Source: an uncultured Pirellula sp. | Lineage (GTDB): Bacteria; Planctomycetota; Planctomycetia; Pirellulales; Pirellulaceae | Direction: 5' to 3' | Assembly: GCA_903858115.1 (NCBI GenBank) | Contig: CAIOHR010000055.1 | Span: 1 to 64,000, forward strand | Length of the DNA: 64,000 nucleotides | Shown here: positions 56,617 to 64,000 of the stretch, piece by piece | Numbering within the stretch: position 1 is the stretch's first letter | How the letters are laid out: each line of letters begins with the position of its first letter | Made by a program: the position numbers and the translations under genes | The notes under the pieces: model-generated | Seen by the model: the letters and a program-made list of their open reading frames with translations, nothing else | What the model was told of the DNA's origin: nothing | The model's database searches: none

Positions 56617-57143
56617 AGCACCCTCGGCGCGGGAGCATGTTGATTGAACAAGTGGCATTGATGGGAGTTAGTAGCACTATCTTCCTGATAGCTTTGGGAT
56701 TGTTGCATCAAACAATGAAATACAAACGCACGGCCCAGATACGTACCGAATCCGTTCTCGCGACCAGTCGGCTTGCGCAACAGATTCGAACGGATGGCTT
56801 GCTGTGTTTAACTGTGCGAGTCAACTCCAATGAACAAGTGGAGTTGCAGCTTGCAGATTCATCGACCGTTCGATTTCGCTATTCTGAAGGTGTTGTGATT
56901 CGCGAGAAGATTGGTCTTGCCTCGGGTGCAGAGAAGATACTGGCTAGTGAGACTTATTCGCTAGGTTCCAATTGCAACGCGATGTTTGAAGTGAAGGAAG
57001 GTCGATCAGTAATCATTCATTTCATCGAAACGCCCTCTAGCTCGAGCAGCTTAGCCAAGTCATTATCACCAACTGGGCAATGGTCCGTGGTTGCGCCGTT
57101 CGGCTTTTCGTTTTCGACTGGGATCGAAGGAGAATCGCCATGA
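56613..57143 (+). CDS. Minor pseudopilin-like protein (GspJ-like)
   Basis: 176 residues from ATG 56613, chosen because it makes an ATGA overlap with the previous stop codon and puts the prepilin-like motif at the N terminus: RRGSMLIEQVALMGVSSTIF, with Gly7 as -1 and Glu12 as +5. A hydrophobic helix follows, then a beta-rich domain (TRLAQQIRTDG, RFRYSEGVVIREK), similar in plan to GspJ. The Ser-rich part near residue 150 is unusual. It overlaps the next gene by ATGA as well. Confidence 0.65.
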   Translation: MKHPRRGSMLIEQVALMGVSSTIFLIALGLLHQTMKYKRTAQIRTESVLATSRLAQQIRTDGLLCLTVRVNSNEQVELQLADSSTVRFRYSEGVVIREKIGLASGAEKILASETYSLGSNCNAMFEVKEGRSVIIHFIETPSSSSSLAKSLSPTGQWSVVAPFGFSFSTGIEGESP

Positions 57144-57586
57144 GAAGTCGCGGCACCTTTCGACATGGTTACCTCACAGTTGCGGTGTTGGCCGTACTGT
57201 TTACGGTGTCCAGCATTCTCCTTTCGATGCTTCCTCATTTGTTAAGAGTCCGTCGCGAGGGGCGATTCGACACGACAAAGTTGCAGGCAGAAATGTTGGC
57301 CAGGGCTGGAGTACTCCGAGCCAGGGAACAGCTAAGTATCGATCCAAACTACCTCGGGGAAGTATGGCGAGTCCCCATCGGCCCCAAAACGAACGACCTG
57401 GGGGCGATTCAGATCAAGATATCTAGCGGACCACTAGGAGGGCAAGACATAGACATCGTAGCGAGAGTCCTCCCGGGCGGAACCGAGCAGACACCCAACG
57501 CGTTTGAGCATGCCGTTCAATACGAACTTAAATTGCCTTTCAAGCGACCGACGAAGGAGACCTCACCTTCCCAACCCGAAACATGA
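57140..57586 (+). CDS. Minor pseudopilin-like protein (GspK-like)
   Basis: 148 residues from ATG 57140 (ATGA overlap with the previous gene, AAGGA at 57127-57131). N-terminal basic segment and helix RHGYLTVAVLAVLFTVSSIL: the +5 position after Gly10 is not Glu, as in GspK, the tip pseudopilin. LQAEMLARAGVLRAREQL resembles the A-x-x-A-G-x-x-x-A helix after the GspK membrane anchor. It is much shorter than GspK, lacking the large helical insert. Last gene of the run; a hairpin repeat follows. Confidence 0.6.
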   Translation: MRSRGTFRHGYLTVAVLAVLFTVSSILLSMLPHLLRVRREGRFDTTKLQAEMLARAGVLRAREQLSIDPNYLGEVWRVPIGPKTNDLGAIQIKISSGPLGGQDIDIVARVLPGGTEQTPNAFEHAVQYELKLPFKRPTKETSPSQPET

Positions 57587-57631
57587 CAGATTGTTGATTT
57601 AGTGGATTATCCGGAGGCAAAGGATCCATCC

Positions 57632-57702
57632 AAACCCGAAGCGTGAGCGAGGGATACTGGGGGATTCTCCCTCGCTCACGCTCTCACGCTTCGGGGTGGG
57701 AT
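57632..57702. repeat. Hairpin repeat, second copy of the CCCGAAGCGT family
   Basis: CCCGAAGCGTGAGCGAGGGA (57635-57654) is followed by its complement in two parts, TCCCTCGCTCACGC (57668-57681) and TCACGCTTCGGGGTGGG (57684-57700), with a duplicated CTCACGCT. The same words form the element at 50465-50570. It sits between the minor-pseudopilin run and the DUF1559 gene and may end the upstream transcript. Confidence 0.8.
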
Positions 57703-57791
57703 GAAGGAAACAACACACATTCGGTAGAGATTTATTCGACTGCCGCTCGCCTTTAAAAACTACTTTTCTGAAACTTAACTGGAGACAACAC

Positions 57792-58667
57792 ATGAAACGT
57801 TTCATTGCACGTAACTACCGACTGCGTCACGCATTTACCTTGGTCGAGCTCTTAGTGGTCATCGCCATCATCGGGATCCTGGTGGGATTGCTACTGCCAG
57901 CCGTACAAGCGGCTCGCGAAGCGGCACGTCGCATGGTATGCATGAACAATATGGCACAGATCGGACTAGCCATCCATCATTATGAGTTCGATCGAGGTGT
58001 GCTACCACCGGGGGTGACGAACGAGGAAGGTCCGATTCGTTACGAACCGATTGGTAACCATGTCAGTTGGACTGTCAAGATTCTTCCTTACATGGAGCAA
58101 CAATCCCTTTACACCAAATTCGATCAAGAGGCGGGTGTATATGCTACGGAGAATCTCTCGCTAAGGAAGCTTCGGATTAGCAGTTTTCTCTGCCCATCGA
58201 ATCCAAATGAATTTGCAACATTCGATGAACAAGAGCTTGGATTAACACATTACGCCGGCTGTCACAATGAGATTGAAAGTCCGATCGATGAAGGAAATTT
58301 TGGTGTTCTCTATTTGAATAGTAAGGTCAAACTGAGTGAGATCTCCGATGGAACTTCGCAGACGATTCTCGCCAGTGAAAAGCTTGGTCTCCTTGAGAAG
58401 TTGGGGTGGGCTTCCGGTACACGTGATACATTGCGCAACACGAGCGGCTTCGAGGAAATTCCAAAGCTAGTGCGTGGAGCCAACACCGGCGACGACCATC
58501 CGATTGGCACTTTGTCCGTTGGCGGTTTTGGCAGCTATCACACGGGTGGGATCAATTCCGTGAAAGTAGACGGTTCAGTTCGCTTTATCAGTCGAAGTAT
58601 TGATCTTGAAATTTTTCGATTGCTCGGAAATCGCGCGGATGGTGAACCTGTGAGCGATCTCAACTAA
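57792..58667 (+). CDS. DUF1559 pseudopilin-like protein
   Basis: 291 residues with a type IV pilin N terminus: HAFTLVELLVVIAIIGILVG, followed by LLPAVQAAREAARRMVCMNN and IGLAIHHYE, the diagnostic DUF1559 (SBP_bac_10) opening. The mid part has SWTVKILPYMEQQSLY and FLCPSNP; the C-terminal motif GSYHTGGINSVKVDGSVRFI (H-x-G-G-x-N...DG) is intact. Ala rather than Gly precedes Phe at the presumed cleavage site. Planctomycetes encode many such proteins; role probably surface or pseudopilus-linked. Start ATG 57792. Confidence 0.93.
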   Translation: MKRFIARNYRLRHAFTLVELLVVIAIIGILVGLLLPAVQAAREAARRMVCMNNMAQIGLAIHHYEFDRGVLPPGVTNEEGPIRYEPIGNHVSWTVKILPYMEQQSLYTKFDQEAGVYATENLSLRKLRISSFLCPSNPNEFATFDEQELGLTHYAGCHNEIESPIDEGNFGVLYLNSKVKLSEISDGTSQTILASEKLGLLEKLGWASGTRDTLRNTSGFEEIPKLVRGANTGDDHPIGTLSVGGFGSYHTGGINSVKVDGSVRFISRSIDLEIFRLLGNRADGEPVSDLN

Positions 58668-58849
58668 TGGGGCTAAGGCTGGCGAGTTTCCTGTCTTGCC
58701 TACTTTGACACCGAGCGTGATCGGACTGGATTCCTATTGGTAAATTGCGTATCTCCTGCGTGAGCGATTGTGATAGTTCATTCCCTACTCCCAAGATCAC
58801 TCGCCTCGCAACGATTTTTTCATGGTTTACAACCAAGGTGTAGCCACAG

Positions 58850-61693
58850 ATGCCTCCTGTTCGCAATCTCACTCTACTCCTCACTTTGATTGCTAGCTGT
58901 GTCTGTTCATGTGGTGCATGGTGCCAGGCCCAGAATGGAATACCACACAGTGGAACACCGTGGCTGCCGGCGAATTCAAACTATGCAGTGGATCATCGAA
59001 ACCCAGTAGCGGGTCCAAACTCCTACTACATGTCCAGCTACGATCCTAGGCAGATCGATGCCGCACGCCATACAGCGATGCAGCTTCGCACGAAGTCCTT
59101 TCCGACACACCCCTTGGTGTCGGAACTGGCATTCACCAACGCTAGCTTGATCGAACAATGGACAGAGCTCGCAGAGAGTTGCAATATGTTGTCAGGCCGG
59201 GTCGTGGATGCCAATGCAAAACTGCAGTCGGCAACCCACGACTTTGAAGATGTTAGCTACAAGCTTCGTCAGAATGGGCTCACTTCAACATTGGGGCTCC
59301 TCTTGAGTCACAAGAAGAGCCAGCTTGAAGATTGGCAAATCGATGGATCAGCGGGTCATCGCGTGAACGATGAAATCAAACGATTTCGTTCGAAACAATT
59401 GGAGAACGAAGTGGTCAAGTTTGATGGTAGCGACATTGCACGGCAAACCAATGCAATTCTGGTTGCTTCGGGAGTCGATTTCAGCCATGTCGATCACGCA
59501 CAGCTAACGGTACTGATTCCCTCGATGCTTCGCGAGCGAAGCGATTGGCTTCAAATGCTCACGCGTGGTTACAACGACCATCGACAGAAGCTGGGGGAAC
59601 TCGATTCTATTTCATCTGCGTTTGGCAAATTGATTGGCGATTATCGTCAACTCATCGATCGCCATGTCACCTGGATTCGAAGCACAGATCCGATCGCGAT
59701 AGCAGACGTTCGAAAGTTTCGCGCCGGAGTTAGCTCCCTGCTGGAACCTCGACGTAGTGAAGATTTTGAATACTCGCTCAAGCAGAAGTGGAACAACAAT
59801 CCTGGTAGTGGATTGATGTTACTCGGATCGATTCTCGCCATTTTGGTTCTCCGAGTTATCGCAAAGATTTGGCTCGTCGGGATTGGACGGCGAAAGCGAA
59901 TGCGAGAAACCACCTCAGATGCTCGTAAGTGTGTGGCAAGTTTACTCACGATTGCAATAGCGCTCTCGATTCCGAGCGTTCTGTACTTGGTCGCCCGATG
60001 GCTTGGCACTGGGTTTGTTACTGAGTCAATCTTGCATGCTTCGGTTGCCATGTATGCAGCGAGCTTTGCAGCCATCCTCATTGAGGCTCCACGTCAATTG
60101 CTCCGTACCAACGGATTCCTGGAGAAACACCTCAATCTGGAGTTGCCCTGGAGGCAACGTGCCATGGCGTATTTGCAATTGATTGGCATGGGCCTCGTCT
60201 TAGCCGCATACGTCGTTACCCTTTCAGGCCAGATCGATCATGGGATTTGGAGTGGATCGGTAACGCGGTTGGGGATGTTCGCCATCTTGCTGCTTGTCGC
60301 TTGGACAGCACATCTTGCGCTTAAGCCGAATGGAGGCTTCCTCGAGCCGCTGGTTGAACATTTCGGCGGGAAGATTCTACTTCGGATACGATATCTTCTT
60401 TATGCTTTCGGAGTTGGCTTTCCTTTGGCGATGATCGCCTTGTGCGCGTTGGGGTATCAGTTTACGACGACGGAGATTATCAAACGGGCCGGGCTTATGT
60501 TCGTCGCGACGGCCTTGGGTGCAACACTTTGGTCAGCCGTCAAGATATTGTCGTCTTGGGCTTGGCATGCATTGACGGGCACTCACCAAGAGCGCCAAAA
60601 CGACGAGTATGTGGAAAGAAAACCAGCTCGAGTCTCAGGTGCGTTGGCAGAACATGCATTGGAACTCAAACATCAGATTGCGTTCCTCGGTCAATGCGCA
60701 CTATTGCTCGCAGCAATAGCTTCTATCGGTTGGCTTTGGATCGATGTGTTTCCGAACGTTCGTATGGGAAACCCGGTAGTATGGACGGTGAAGGAGACAG
60801 TGCAACAGACCGTTTTGGACGGGAATGGCCAAACAGTCAATCGAGCCGTCGTTGAGACAAAGTCGATTACGTTATTGCATATCGCCCTGGCTGGAGCGGC
60901 TTTGTTTGTCGCATTCCAGCTCGCGAAGCTGCTGCCTGGCATCTTTGATGTATTGGTGCTCCAACGAGTCAACTTTGACGAAGCGATGGAGCACCTTTCG
61001 TTAGTCGTTGGCCGTTTTGTTTTGTTTGGTATCGGTTGCTTTCTCGCTTGCAGATTGATCGGTCTACGTTGGGAAACGATCCAGTGGCCCGCGGTCGGTT
61101 TAGCGATTGGACTGGGCTTCGCACTGCAAGATGTCATGAGAAATCTACTTGGTGGTTTAGTCGTTCTTTTTGAAAAACCTGCGAGGTTGGGTGACTTGAT
61201 CACGGTTGGAAATGTAACGGGTCGAGTGTCAGCCCAAAAACTACGAACCACCGTTCTATCCGATGAAGAAGGCCGAGAGGTTATCGTTCCGAACAAGAAT
61301 TTCGTAAGCCAAGATGTAATCAATTGGATGGGAGCCGGTCGTCTCTCAGTGATACCGATCGAAGTTGCCGTAACACGCGACGAGCGACCAGCTGATATCT
61401 GCCGTATGTTGCAGCAGTTGCTCGTCGAGCAACGCGAGTTGCTTTTAAGCCCTGCCCCTCAAGCGACGTTGGTTTGTGTTAGCCAAACAAGTCAAAGAAT
61501 TGAACTTCGCGCCTGGGTAGAAGAGAGCCAAGATGCAACGCGCATACGTGAATCGTTGAAGAGAACCGTCTTGCACTATCTTGCGGAAAAGAATCTGCTA
61601 ACATCGCAACAACCTCGCCAGCCGACCCTGAAGGAACCAGCCGATATTGACACGATCGGTGCTAGTCGGCCAAAAGCCAAGAAAACAGCTTGA
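58850..61693 (+). CDS. Large MscK/KefA-like mechanosensitive channel (second)
   Basis: 947 residues. Signal peptide (LLTLIASCVCSCGAWCQAQ), helical periplasmic region (about 60-310), about ten membrane helices and a C-terminal MscS core: ETIQWPAVGLAIGLGFALQD (pore helix, about residue 745), LFEKPARLGDLITVGNVTGR, then EVIVPNKNFVSQDVINWMGA and the cytoplasmic alpha/beta part. It shares the layout of the 18532-22290 protein but is 300 residues shorter, and lacks the long Pro/Gln-rich segment. It is not tightly linked to the DUF1559 gene (182-base gap). Confidence 0.9.
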   Translation: MPPVRNLTLLLTLIASCVCSCGAWCQAQNGIPHSGTPWLPANSNYAVDHRNPVAGPNSYYMSSYDPRQIDAARHTAMQLRTKSFPTHPLVSELAFTNASLIEQWTELAESCNMLSGRVVDANAKLQSATHDFEDVSYKLRQNGLTSTLGLLLSHKKSQLEDWQIDGSAGHRVNDEIKRFRSKQLENEVVKFDGSDIARQTNAILVASGVDFSHVDHAQLTVLIPSMLRERSDWLQMLTRGYNDHRQKLGELDSISSAFGKLIGDYRQLIDRHVTWIRSTDPIAIADVRKFRAGVSSLLEPRRSEDFEYSLKQKWNNNPGSGLMLLGSILAILVLRVIAKIWLVGIGRRKRMRETTSDARKCVASLLTIAIALSIPSVLYLVARWLGTGFVTESILHASVAMYAASFAAILIEAPRQLLRTNGFLEKHLNLELPWRQRAMAYLQLIGMGLVLAAYVVTLSGQIDHGIWSGSVTRLGMFAILLLVAWTAHLALKPNGGFLEPLVEHFGGKILLRIRYLLYAFGVGFPLAMIALCALGYQFTTTEIIKRAGLMFVATALGATLWSAVKILSSWAWHALTGTHQERQNDEYVERKPARVSGALAEHALELKHQIAFLGQCALLLAAIASIGWLWIDVFPNVRMGNPVVWTVKETVQQTVLDGNGQTVNRAVVETKSITLLHIALAGAALFVAFQLAKLLPGIFDVLVLQRVNFDEAMEHLSLVVGRFVLFGIGCFLACRLIGLRWETIQWPAVGLAIGLGFALQDVMRNLLGGLVVLFEKPARLGDLITVGNVTGRVSAQKLRTTVLSDEEGREVIVPNKNFVSQDVINWMGAGRLSVIPIEVAVTRDERPADICRMLQQLLVEQRELLLSPAPQATLVCVSQTSQRIELRAWVEESQDATRIRESLKRTVLHYLAEKNLLTSQQPRQPTLKEPADIDTIGASRPKAKKTA

Positions 61694-61703
61694 AGTCGGC
61701 AGG

Positions 61704-62747
61704 TTATTTTTGGCTTATACGGTAAGAAAGTTTCCACTCTACCGTTTGGTTTTTTGCGATTGTGAGTAAGACGTAAGGCTCTGGGCAGATCGTATTCTGG
61801 AGTCCCCAAAAGTTGAACTTGTGCAGTGCGCGATCTCCTGTGCATTCGATTTGAAGGCCGGTCTTTCTATTGCGGATTACAAATCGATGGTCTTCAGCTT
61901 TGTTTTGATGCCCGTCCAGTCTCGCAAAATACGACTGGTTTAGGATCTTGTCTTTCATTTTCAGGGTTTGCCCGTCCACCGTAACGAGATCGCTAAAGGA
62001 AGACATGATTTGCTGAGGTTCGATCTTGTAGTTCAGCTCCACTTCATAATCGGATCCGACCAGTTCTCCATCGAGCAAGAAGAAGTTATGGTTGTAGTGG
62101 TCGGTGGCGAGTTCCTCTGCCCCTAAATTGGTAAGCTGATGGTGGATCGTGAAACCGTCGTCCTGAACTTCGATCGTCTTCGAGTATCGATATCCGATAG
62201 GGGAAGGGCGTTCATTATGAACCAACGTTTGTTCGAATCTCACGGAGCCGATTGTCGTGGTGGTGTCCCAGGTTCCTCGTTTGGCGAACTTGTAAGGCGT
62301 CATAAATTTGTACTCTTTTTCATCGGGTTGGATCATCAATCCGACACCGATCTTCACGAAGTAGGAACCGGGTTTACCTTTCTCGTAACCGAGAGGTTGG
62401 CTGTTTCCGAACTCCTCGCATGGTCCGGTAACATCGTCGTTCGCATCTGGGTTGGGAGCGCCGGTATGCCATCGTTGACAAAGTGACTTTCCTTGAAACG
62501 AGATCGCATGAAACATTCCTGAATGATCGAATCGCGTTCCACGGTAGTTTTCAGAAGAACCGGGGCGATAGAGTTCCAAACGCATGGAGCCCTTTTCCAA
62601 TACTATTCGATCCGTGGATTGACCGAAGGCGCAGACTGAAACGCTGAGGATCGATACTATCGCTATGGTGAAAATGTACCAGCGAGCAGCTTTTTCTCGA
62701 ATCCGTGAAGCGGATGGTTGCCATTGGGATACGATATGCGGATTCAT
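61704..62747 (-). CDS. Secreted galactose-mutarotase-like protein
   Basis: 347 residues from ATG 62747, chosen because a basic stretch and membrane helix follow (WYIFTIAIVSILSVSVCAFG); the frame extends to 62822, into the neighbouring divergent gene. The mature part is all beta: GMFHAISFQGKSLCQRWHTG, KFAKRGTWDTTTTIGSVRFE, FTIHHQLTNLGAEELATDHY then N-H-N-F-F. This pattern, with a T-x-H-Y-N-H-N-F segment, resembles the carbohydrate-binding galactose mutarotase-like fold, but the aldose epimerase catalytic residues cannot be assigned with certainty. Substrate unknown; periplasmic. Confidence 0.65.
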   Translation of the reverse strand: MNPHIVSQWQPSASRIREKAARWYIFTIAIVSILSVSVCAFGQSTDRIVLEKGSMRLELYRPGSSENYRGTRFDHSGMFHAISFQGKSLCQRWHTGAPNPDANDDVTGPCEEFGNSQPLGYEKGKPGSYFVKIGVGLMIQPDEKEYKFMTPYKFAKRGTWDTTTTIGSVRFEQTLVHNERPSPIGYRYSKTIEVQDDGFTIHHQLTNLGAEELATDHYNHNFFLLDGELVGSDYEVELNYKIEPQQIMSSFSDLVTVDGQTLKMKDKILNQSYFARLDGHQNKAEDHRFVIRNRKTGLQIECTGDRALHKFNFWGLQNTICPEPYVLLTIAKNQTVEWKLSYRISQK

Positions 62748-62809
62748 GGGGATCCTGTATTTTAAGTTTGTAGGAAGTCTCGATAGACGGATTGAGGGAT
62801 TTATCGCGT

Positions 62810-63760
62810 ATGTCACAACCACCGCAGTGGCCGAAGGTCATTCTTAAATTGGCAGCAATCTACAACTTGTTGTGGGGTTCGTGGGTCATTCTTTTTCCAG
62901 GGCACTTGTTCGCGTGGACCGGGATTGAACCGCCGAACTACCCAGGTATCTGGCAGTGCGTTGGCATGATTGTGGGAGTTTATGGAATCGGTTACTGGTT
63001 TGCCGCATCCGATTTTCGCGTGCATTGGCCGGTCGTACTTGTGGGGTTCCTCGGCAAGATTTTCGGCCCAATCGGATTTGTTCAAAGCGCCCTGACCGGT
63101 GCTTTACCTTGGAGTTGGGGAATCACTATTGTATTCAATGACTTGATTTGGTGGTGGCCCTTCGGTGCAATGCTGTTTCTCGCATTCAAACATCACTCGG
63201 ATCCTCGGAATCGCAAATCGCGTGGCGATGAGATAAAGCCGCAACTCGCCGTTCCTCAACTGTCGAACGACGAGGGGTTAGAGCAATTCTTGAGCAGTGA
63301 TAGCAAGCGATTGTTGATATTCATTCGACACGCTGGCTGCACGTTTTGTCGAGAAACATTAGCGAAGATGAAAGCTCAACGAGTCCAATTTCAAGACAGT
63401 GGTGTAGAGCCTGTGGTAGTTCACATGAATACGATCGATGCAGGAAATCGAATGATGAAGAGTCAGGGGCTCTCCGATGTAGTTCACATCTCCGATCCCG
63501 ATTGCACGCTTTACCAAAAATTTGGATTCAAACGCGGGACATTTCTCCAGCTCTTCGGACCTTCGGTTTGGTGGAAAGGGATGCAAGCTGCCATTTTTCA
63601 ACGCCATGGACTTGGAAAATTGGAAGGAGATGGCTTTCAATTGGGAGGGGCTGTTCTGATTCAGAAAGGAAAAGTCTTAGCTACGTATCCCTGTCAGGAT
63701 GCGACTTCGGCGCTGCCGAACTCGAGAGATATCGCTTCCGCTTTTGAATGTAGCCTGTAA
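62810..63760 (+). CDS. Membrane domain fused to PRXL2/AhpC-like thioredoxin-fold domain
   Basis: 316 residues from ATG 62810 (TTG 62792 is an alternative). The first about 130 residues have four hydrophobic segments (LAAIYNLLWGSWVILFPGHL, MIVGVYGIGYWFAA, VLVGFLGKIFGPIGF, IWWWPFGAMLFLAF). A linker leads to a thioredoxin-fold domain with a redox motif C-T-F-C in LIFIRHAGCTFCRETLAKM, then VVVHMNTIDAGNRMM, DPDCTLYQKFGFKRG and GDGFQLGGAVLIQKGKVLAT, as in the AhpC/TSA-related SelL/PRXL2 group. It may reduce or peroxidise at the inner face of the membrane. The start lies 62 bases from the divergent mutarotase-like gene, so both share a promoter region. Confidence 0.8.
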   Translation: MSQPPQWPKVILKLAAIYNLLWGSWVILFPGHLFAWTGIEPPNYPGIWQCVGMIVGVYGIGYWFAASDFRVHWPVVLVGFLGKIFGPIGFVQSALTGALPWSWGITIVFNDLIWWWPFGAMLFLAFKHHSDPRNRKSRGDEIKPQLAVPQLSNDEGLEQFLSSDSKRLLIFIRHAGCTFCRETLAKMKAQRVQFQDSGVEPVVVHMNTIDAGNRMMKSQGLSDVVHISDPDCTLYQKFGFKRGTFLQLFGPSVWWKGMQAAIFQRHGLGKLEGDGFQLGGAVLIQKGKVLATYPCQDATSALPNSRDIASAFECSL

Positions 63761-63767
63761 ATTGTAA

Positions 63768-64000
63768 TCCAAAAAACCCAAGGTTGACGGACCGGAGAAA
63801 CCGGAGCCCAAACGAGAGGATGACCGTAATCGACGACACCGAAACTCATTGCCACGGCGAGCACCTGTAGCAATTGGCGGATCGGGAGTTCCGGTTTATC
63901 CAAATGGAGACACCGTGCAGTTGCTAGCCCACGATCAGTTCGCGCATGCAGCAGGTCAGATGAGTTCTAGAGATTTTGTCACTTCCGCCTACGAACTTCG
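63768..64000 (+). CDS. Possible 5' part of a gene cut by the right edge
   Basis: A frame open from a stop codon at 63765-63767 to the window end reads KREDDRNRRHRN, then LPRRAPVAIGGSGVPVYPNG, DTVQLLAHDQFAHAAGQM and SSRDFVTSAYELR. Composition is protein-like and the reverse strand is broken by stops. There is no early ATG; TTG 63849 or the in-frame ATG near 63958 could start it. It may also be a non-coding tail. Low certainty. Confidence 0.25.

Noticed and set aside
57581..57610. Possible third copy of the GACTGCTGATTTAG element end
   Set aside because: Only GA.TG.TGATTTAG matches, on one side, with no inverted partner; too short to support.
63694..63903. 69-residue reverse frame near the right edge
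   Set aside because: It overlaps the end of the PRXL2-fusion gene, has no ribosome binding site and no recognisable features.

Overview
The window looks like chromosomal DNA of a planctomycete of the Pirellulales type (Rhodopirellula/Blastopirellula relatives). This is inferred from lineage-typical families: a DUF1559 pseudopilin, a BBP7 outer-membrane barrel, a YTV-repeat cysteine-rich wall protein, giant PQQ-propeller proteins carrying a methyltransferase-like insertion, and very long MscK-like channels. Shine-Dalgarno sites are weak or absent for many genes, several TTG/GTG starts are likely, and coding regions are separated by small hairpin repeat families. Base composition and codon style look even, and no prophage, CRISPR array or genomic island is visible.

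Layout. 0-11 kb: the 3' end of a Y1/REP-associated transposase, a reverse-strand ApbE flavin transferase, and a forward block of two paralogous secreted PQQ-propeller proteins around a planctomycete-type conserved secreted protein, with a small REP-like tandem repeat inside. 11-18.4 kb: RidA, a Ser/Thr kinase coupled to an HExxH membrane protein, trigger factor behind tRNA-Gly(GCC), a BBP7 barrel and two secreted proteins. 18.5-36.4 kb: an MscK-like channel, a TolC-type lipoprotein, the YTV wall protein, aconitase and CorA, a coiled-coil MscS protein and a membrane-anchored leucine-rich-repeat protein. 36.6-41.7 kb: a MaoC/MtfA/EamA run, a DASS anion transporter and an NAD-dependent epimerase.

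42-50.4 kb holds rpoB and rpoC alone, without the usual rplJ/rplL before or rpsL/rpsG after. 50.6-58.7 kb holds AroH chorismate mutase, an NtrC-family regulator with an altered sigma54-contact loop, and a compact operon of three GspF-like membrane proteins followed by three minor-pseudopilin-like proteins (I-, J- and K-like), then a DUF1559 pseudopilin. 58.8-64 kb holds another MscK-like channel, a secreted mutarotase-like protein and a membrane/PRXL2-like thioredoxin-fold fusion.

Envelope biology dominates: three MscS-superfamily channels, CorA, an efflux outer-membrane protein, a barrel, a wall protein, secreted propellers and a type II secretion/pilus-like assembly set. The best candidates for something undescribed are the PQQ-methyltransferase fusion block (1.8-10.9 kb) and the reduced GspF x3 / minor-pseudopilin operon (53.0-57.6 kb), which has no ATPase, secretin or major pseudopilin nearby. 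Three dispersed hairpin/inverted-repeat families (6.8 kb; 39.2 and 52.8 kb; 50.5 and 57.6 kb) look like genome-wide REP/MITE-type elements and may relate to the Y1-type transposase at the left edge.
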